Source: Micromonospora sediminimaris (lineage in GTDB: Bacteria; Actinomycetota; Actinomycetes; Mycobacteriales; Micromonosporaceae). From it: DNA of 64,000 nucleotides. The translations under genes were made by a program, and so were the position numbers. The notes beneath the pieces are model-generated. The model was not told the origin of the DNA and ran no database searches. It saw nothing but the letters and a program-made list of their open reading frames with translations. Below are positions 62,524 through 64,000 of this stretch, piece after piece (the first letter of the stretch is position 1; every line of letters starts with the position of its first letter). The stretch is from assembly GCA_900112325.1 (NCBI GenBank), contig FOLJ01000003.1, positions 124,001 through 188,000 on the forward strand, read 5' to 3'.

Positions 62524-64000
62524 ATGTCAGACCTGACTCGACGGCAGGCCCTCAAGATCGGTGCGGCGGGTGCGGGTGGAGCCCTGCTGCCGCTGCCGTG
62601 GACCGCTGCGGCCCGTGCGGACTCGGCGGCACCGCCACAGGTGTTGGCCGCCGGTGACCTGGCGCTCTGGTACGACGAGGCCGCCGGCACCGACTGGTTG
62701 CGGGCGCTGCCGATCGGCAACGGCCGGCTCGGCGCCATGGTCTTCGGCAACGTCGACGCGGAGCGGTTACAGCTCAACGAGGACACCGTCTGGGCCGGCG
62801 GACCGCACGACCCGAGCAACCCCCGCGGCCTGGGCGCGCTGGCCGAGATTCGGCGTCTCGTCTTCGCCAATCAGTGGACCCAGGCTCAGAACCTGATCAA
62901 TCAGAACATGCTCGGCAACCCGGTCGGGCAGTTGGCGTACCAGACCGTCGGTAACCTCCGGCTGGCCTTCCCGACCTCCGGCGGGGCGTCGCAGTACAAC
63001 CGACAGCTGGACCTCACCACGGCGACGACAAGCGTGTCGTACGTGATGAACGGCGTGCGGTACCAGCGGGAGACGTTCGCCAGCGCACCGGACCAGGTCA
63101 TCGCGATGCGGCTGACCGCCGACCGGGCCGGCTCGATCACCTTCACCGCCACGTTCGACAGTCCGCAGCGGACCTCCGCCTCTAGCCCGGACGGCAGCAC
63201 GATCGCCCTTGACGGGGTCTCCGGCAATCAGGAGGGCGTCAACGGTGCGGTGCGTTTCCTGGCGCTGGCCAACGCCACGGTCAGCGGCGGCACCGTGAGC
63301 AGTTCCGGTGGCACGTTGCGGGTCACCGGCGCCACAAGCGTGACCCTGCTGGTCTCGATCGGTTCCAGCTACGTCAACTACCGCAACGTCGGCGGCGACT
63401 ACCAGGGCATCGCGCGGCGGCACCTCACCGCCGCGCGGGCCAGCAGCTACGACCAGCTGCGCGCTCGGCACGTCGCCGACTACCAGGCGCTGTTCGGGCG
63501 GGTCAGCCTCGACCTGGGCCGAACCTCCGCCGCGGACCAGCCGACCGACGTGCGGATCGCGCAGCACAACAGCGTCAACGATCCGCAGTTCTCCGCGCTG
63601 CTGTTCCAGTTCGGTAGGTACCTGCTGATCTCGTCCTCCCGGCCGGGCACCCAGCCGGCCAATCTCCAGGGCATCTGGAACGATTCCCTCACGCCGGCCT
63701 GGGACTCGAAGTACACAATCAACGCCAACCTGCCGATGAACTACTGGCCGGCCAACACCACGAACCTCTCCGAGTGCCACGCACCGGTCTTCGACATGGT
63801 CCGGGATCTCGCGGTGGCCGGGGCCCGCACCGCCCAGGTGCAGTACGGCGCGGGCGGCTGGGTCACCCACCACAACACCGACGCCTGGCGCGCCACCTCG
63901 GTGGTCGACGGTGCCTTCTGGGGCATGTGGCAGACCGGCGGCGCCTGGCTGGCCACCCTGATCTGGGACCACTACCTGTTCACCGGGGACGTCGAGTTCC
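62524..64000 (+). CDS. GH95 alpha-L-fucosidase, Tat-exported (3' end outside window)
   Basis: The first 492 residues of a glycoside hydrolase family 95 protein. TRRQALKIGAAGAGG is a Tat signal with the twin Arg; the mature part shows LPIGNGRLGAMVFG, LQLNEDTVWAGGPHDPSNP, and the catalytic-region word NLQGIWNDSLTPAWDSKYTI followed by NANLPMNYWPA, whose two Asn are the family's base-activating pair. It would free L-fucose from glycans outside the cell for the importer. ATG at 62524 follows GGAGGA. The frame is open to the end of the window. Confidence 0.92.
   Translation, partial: MSDLTRRQALKIGAAGAGGALLPLPWTAAARADSAAPPQVLAAGDLALWYDEAAGTDWLRALPIGNGRLGAMVFGNVDAERLQLNEDTVWAGGPHDPSNPRGLGALAEIRRLVFANQWTQAQNLINQNMLGNPVGQLAYQTVGNLRLAFPTSGGASQYNRQLDLTTATTSVSYVMNGVRYQRETFASAPDQVIAMRLTADRAGSITFTATFDSPQRTSASSPDGSTIALDGVSGNQEGVNGAVRFLALANATVSGGTVSSSGGTLRVTGATSVTLLVSIGSSYVNYRNVGGDYQGIARRHLTAARASSYDQLRARHVADYQALFGRVSLDLGRTSAADQPTDVRIAQHNSVNDPQFSALLFQFGRYLLISSSRPGTQPANLQGIWNDSLTPAWDSKYTINANLPMNYWPANTTNLSECHAPVFDMVRDLAVAGARTAQVQYGAGGWVTHHNTDAWRATSVVDGAFWGMWQTGGAWLATLIWDHYLFTGDVEF

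Overview
The window is very GC-rich, densely coded actinobacterial chromosome. The evidence for this is heavy use of GTG starts, ATGA/GTGA stop-start overlaps, an F420-type oxidoreductase, an SCO5389-family protein, a SWIM/DUF6493 pair, leaderless promoters and several CUT1 sugar ABC operons. By overall style it looks like a Micromonospora-type soil actinomycete; that placement is inference. I found no rRNA, tRNA, CRISPR, prophage or insertion sequence. Both ends cut through genes: isocitrate lyase on the left and a GH95 alpha-L-fucosidase on the right.

Layout, 0-16.7 kb: glyoxylate shunt (aceA-aceB) facing sthA transhydrogenase; a minus-strand run of SCO5389-family protein, LLM flavin oxidoreductase and CooC-like ATPase; an F420-type oxidoreductase divergent from an ArsR-SRPBCC pair with a perfect operator at the ArsR start; a large-subunit catalase; a coupled SWIM zinc-finger/DUF6493 pair; a Bcr/CflA drug exporter.

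16.9-38.8 kb: a two-subunit sodium:solute symporter; a small membrane protein; an ECF sigma factor flanked by two paralogous membrane-anchored proteins; a DeoR-regulated polyol-type ABC operon with a zinc dehydrogenase; a solitary SNF2 helicase; an XRE regulator with a small Cys protein, divergent from a tiny GntR regulator preceded by repeats; GNAT; MFS divergent from MerR; an SDR-FAH pair that fits the last steps of non-phosphorylative L-fucose/L-rhamnose breakdown; a universal stress protein; an M23 peptidase; a hypothetical.

39-54.9 kb: a complete five-gene peptide ABC operon; an epoxide hydrolase; an N-terminally truncated LtrA remnant; a LacI-controlled module (GH32-like hydrolase, LacI, CUT1 ABC transporter, serine hydrolase) with matching operators upstream of both transcription units; an inositol-monophosphatase-like protein with altered metal ligands; a VOC protein.

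55-64 kb: an L-fucose locus made of an RbsA-type ABC importer, L-fuconate dehydratase, FadR-type regulator, L-rhamnose/L-fucose mutarotase and a Tat-exported GH95 alpha-fucosidase. A motif close to CGTCTGATGTCT recurs upstream of the importer, the regulator/mutarotase pair and the fucosidase, and a palindromic relative lies upstream of the distant FAH-SDR pair. This suggests one regulon split over about 20 kb: the fucosidase frees fucose outside, the importer brings it in, the mutarotase supplies the right anomer, and dehydratase plus SDR plus FAH carry it towards pyruvate and lactate. The sugar dehydrogenase/lactonase steps are not all visible here.
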